NCBI RefSeq assembly: GCF_001375655.1
Contig: NZ_CTEN01000001.1
Span: forward strand, 124,001 to 188,000
Origin: Streptococcus varani
Lineage (GTDB): Bacteria > Bacillota > Bacilli > Lactobacillales > Streptococcaceae
DNA: 64,000 nt
Direction: 5' to 3'
A program made the translations under genes and the position numbers. Of the stretch, positions 62,312 through 64,000 are shown piece after piece (position 1 is the first letter of the stretch; every line of letters begins with the position of its first letter). The notes under the pieces were generated by a model. The model was not told where the DNA came from, searched no databases, and was given only the letters and a program-made list of their open reading frames with translations.

Positions 62312-63772
62312 CTAATAAGTAGGGAAATAAGGAAGACTGGATAGACGATGTTCTCTCAATAAGTCTTTAATCAGGACTGCAATCTCTTCAATATCTCGTA
62401 AAGATACAGGTCCTTTCAAATGGTAAATTGGGCAAGAAGCTTGATGGAGAAATCCCAAATCACTTACTATCCCTTGATAGGTTTTGCTCTCATCATAAGC
62501 TTCTATTTGAATATAGCGATGATATGCAATGCGATTTTCCAAAAGATTTTTTAAACGTTCTTGAACCAATTCGCCACCCGCCAAATGAAGTCCAATATAA
62601 ATGGTTCCTTGGCGTGGTTTCATCAGATAAGACAACAAACTGAGAAAATCATCCTGCATAGCGAACATCAGGTCACAACCTTGTTGATTGGGAAAGAGCT
62701 GAGCAGCCAGTTGACGATGAGAGGATTTTATGAAAGGCATGGGATTGTACCAAGAATCGCTAGCGAGTGATCGATGCACCAAGATATCGCCCCTAAAGAA
62801 ATATCTTCGGTGGAGTATCTGTCCTAGTGTAGACGTTATCTGGTCAGGCAAATGATTGCCACAAAGCTCAGCTCGTCTCATAGAGCGTATAAGATCGGTC
62901 ATTTGATCTGCGACAGGCCCACCAAAACCTAAGACAAAGGCCATGGTATGAGAGGGAAGACAAAGCATGGAAAGAAGAAAAGCAAATAAATTTTCTGCTT
63001 CTGATTCATCCATCTCAAGCGCATACCGACTTAAAAAAGTCATATAAGCTTTTTCTAAGCGTTGGAAAAATACATTTTTGGCATAGGGAGTTAGGGCTTC
63101 GGATAAATCGGAAGTTTCTTTGTTGCTGACACTCCACCTTTTTTGACTAATAAAGGACCATAAAGCAATGTCATTCTTTTGAGCGGTGGATAATGGACTG
63201 TGGCAGAGTCTTTCTACTAATCGTCCTTCCTTTTGCAATTCCTCTTTATTCAGATGGTCTTGTTTGGTTTCAAAAGTCCAACAATTTTGAAACAAGAGCC
63301 AGTAAAAATAACGGATTTGGTGTTCCGGTCCCTTTAATCGACCATTATAAATAGCAATTGAAAATTCTTTTAGGAGATCATTTAAGGCTGATAAATGACG
63401 ATTTAAGGTTGCTTCACTAATCATAAGTTTTTGAGATAAGGATTGGATCGTAAAGGAATGATGGGAAAAAACCTCCTTCAAAATCAGGTATCGGCTTGAG
63501 GATTGGATGAAAAGATTTATTACGGATACCCATTCCAGTCCAGGATCCATCTCAAGCCAGCAAACATCCTCGTCTATTCTTATTTCAGTAACTAGAGATC
63601 CCTTCCTTGCTAATTCGTTAAAAAGTGAAATATACTTTAGCAAGGTTGATCGTGACAGACTTGTTTCTTCCATTAACTGCTTGAGATACATTTGATTAGG
63701 AGAAGCCTTTAAGATCAGTAGGAGGCGATAAACATTGGCTTCAGCTTTTTCAAAAATAGCGGCTAGTTCCAT
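62312..63772 (-). CDS. Mga-family transcriptional regulator
   Basis: 486 residues. N-terminal HTH_Mga (MYLKQLMEETSLSRSTLLKY) and a second winged helix (FTIQSLSQKLMISEATLNRH), then a PRD-like Mga region and an EIIB-like C-terminus. Mga/AtxA-type regulators link sugar status to virulence genes. The same gene sits upstream of glpK in other streptococci (recall). Its ATG overlaps the stop of the preceding gene. Confidence 0.88.
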   Translation of the reverse strand: MELAAIFEKAEANVYRLLLILKASPNQMYLKQLMEETSLSRSTLLKYISLFNELARKGSLVTEIRIDEDVCWLEMDPGLEWVSVINLFIQSSSRYLILKEVFSHHSFTIQSLSQKLMISEATLNRHLSALNDLLKEFSIAIYNGRLKGPEHQIRYFYWLLFQNCWTFETKQDHLNKEELQKEGRLVERLCHSPLSTAQKNDIALWSFISQKRWSVSNKETSDLSEALTPYAKNVFFQRLEKAYMTFLSRYALEMDESEAENLFAFLLSMLCLPSHTMAFVLGFGGPVADQMTDLIRSMRRAELCGNHLPDQITSTLGQILHRRYFFRGDILVHRSLASDSWYNPMPFIKSSHRQLAAQLFPNQQGCDLMFAMQDDFLSLLSYLMKPRQGTIYIGLHLAGGELVQERLKNLLENRIAYHRYIQIEAYDESKTYQGIVSDLGFLHQASCPIYHLKGPVSLRDIEEIAVLIKDLLREHRLSSLPYFPTY

Positions 63773-64000
63773 TATACCTCCCTTGCTGAGGCACTCATCA
63801 AAAGGGCCTTATGAAGATGGTAGAAGGGATTGGTCTGCCCTACTGTCATTAGAAAGTCTTGAAAAGCAATCTCCAAATCTGTCATACCCAATCGGATCGG
63901 CTGCACCAAGCACTGGAGAAGATAAGAGCAATCCATAGCTGATAAGAGTTGAGCTCCAAGGAGTTGACCAGTTTCCCTTGATACAATCAGTTTCATTCTA
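63772..64000 (-). CDS. Pyridine nucleotide-disulfide oxidoreductase, C-terminal part
   Basis: The frame is open to the window edge, so only the last 75 residues are seen: MKLIVSRETGQLLGAQLLSA and IAFQDFLMTVGQTNPFYHLH. This is the dimerisation domain of NADH oxidase/CoA-disulfide reductase-type flavoproteins. The internal ATG near the edge is not the true start. Confidence 0.8.
   Translation of the reverse strand, partial: RMKLIVSRETGQLLGAQLLSAMDCSYLLQCLVQPIRLGMTDLEIAFQDFLMTVGQTNPFYHLHKALLMSASAREV

Overview
The window is a low-GC Firmicute chromosome, almost certainly a Streptococcus and most likely S. suis or a close relative (species inferred). The evidence is the gene content and order: pgi, SRP RNA/tadA, msmK, leuS, pepO, dtd/rel, rsmE/prmA, rarA, 6S-like RNA/tRNA-Lys, nrdG/GNAT/oxidoreductase/45-aa protein/nrdD, and glpF/glpO/glpK beside an Mga-type regulator. 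Nearly everything is on the minus strand.

Positions 1 to about 17,000 are the right part of a temperate siphophage prophage. Read in transcription order from the right, it has a serine integrase and a CI-like repressor facing right, a divergent operator region with three dyads, then a leftward early operon. That operon holds a DUF739 Cro-like protein, an AntA/KilAC antirepressor, a winged-helix protein, a 15-bp iteron array, several tiny proteins, RecT/Bet, DUF1351, SSB, RusA and DUF proteins, and an ArpU-like late regulator. After it come two tRNA-type genes, a terminator, TerS, TerL, an A118-type portal and a minor capsid protein cut by the window edge. The prophage lies directly behind gutM and appears to have truncated the gene that followed gutM.

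Positions 17,000-37,500 are core genome with accessory inserts: a gutM/SAF-oxidoreductase locus, pgi, SRP RNA, tadA, msmK, a PucR-type regulator, and a complete cellobiose-class PTS operon (IIB, PRD regulator, IIA, membrane protein, IIC, MupG-like hydrolase) under a cre-overlapped promoter. Next is an operon of five intact small paralogous proteins of unknown function plus two decayed genes, then leuS and pepO.

Positions 37,540-43,530 hold the most striking locus. Five tandem 104-bp units each encode the same 28-residue, +9, cysteine-free peptide, and the copies differ only at synonymous sites. They are followed by a hairpin and then six co-oriented genes: an ABC-2 permease, a CPBP protease, a small membrane protein, an ABC ATPase, a second ABC-2 permease and a fused ABC exporter. 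No modification enzyme and no classical leader peptide are present. I read it as an undescribed peptide export system, either bacteriocin-like or signalling.

Positions 43,530-64,000 are housekeeping: dtd, rel, queH, rsmE, prmA, a frameshifted acetyltransferase, Nudix, DUF3013, rarA, 6S-like RNA and tRNA-Lys, the anaerobic ribonucleotide reductase operon with NrdR-box-like sites, the glycerol operon with an Mga-like regulator, and the end of a flavoprotein disulfide reductase gene.
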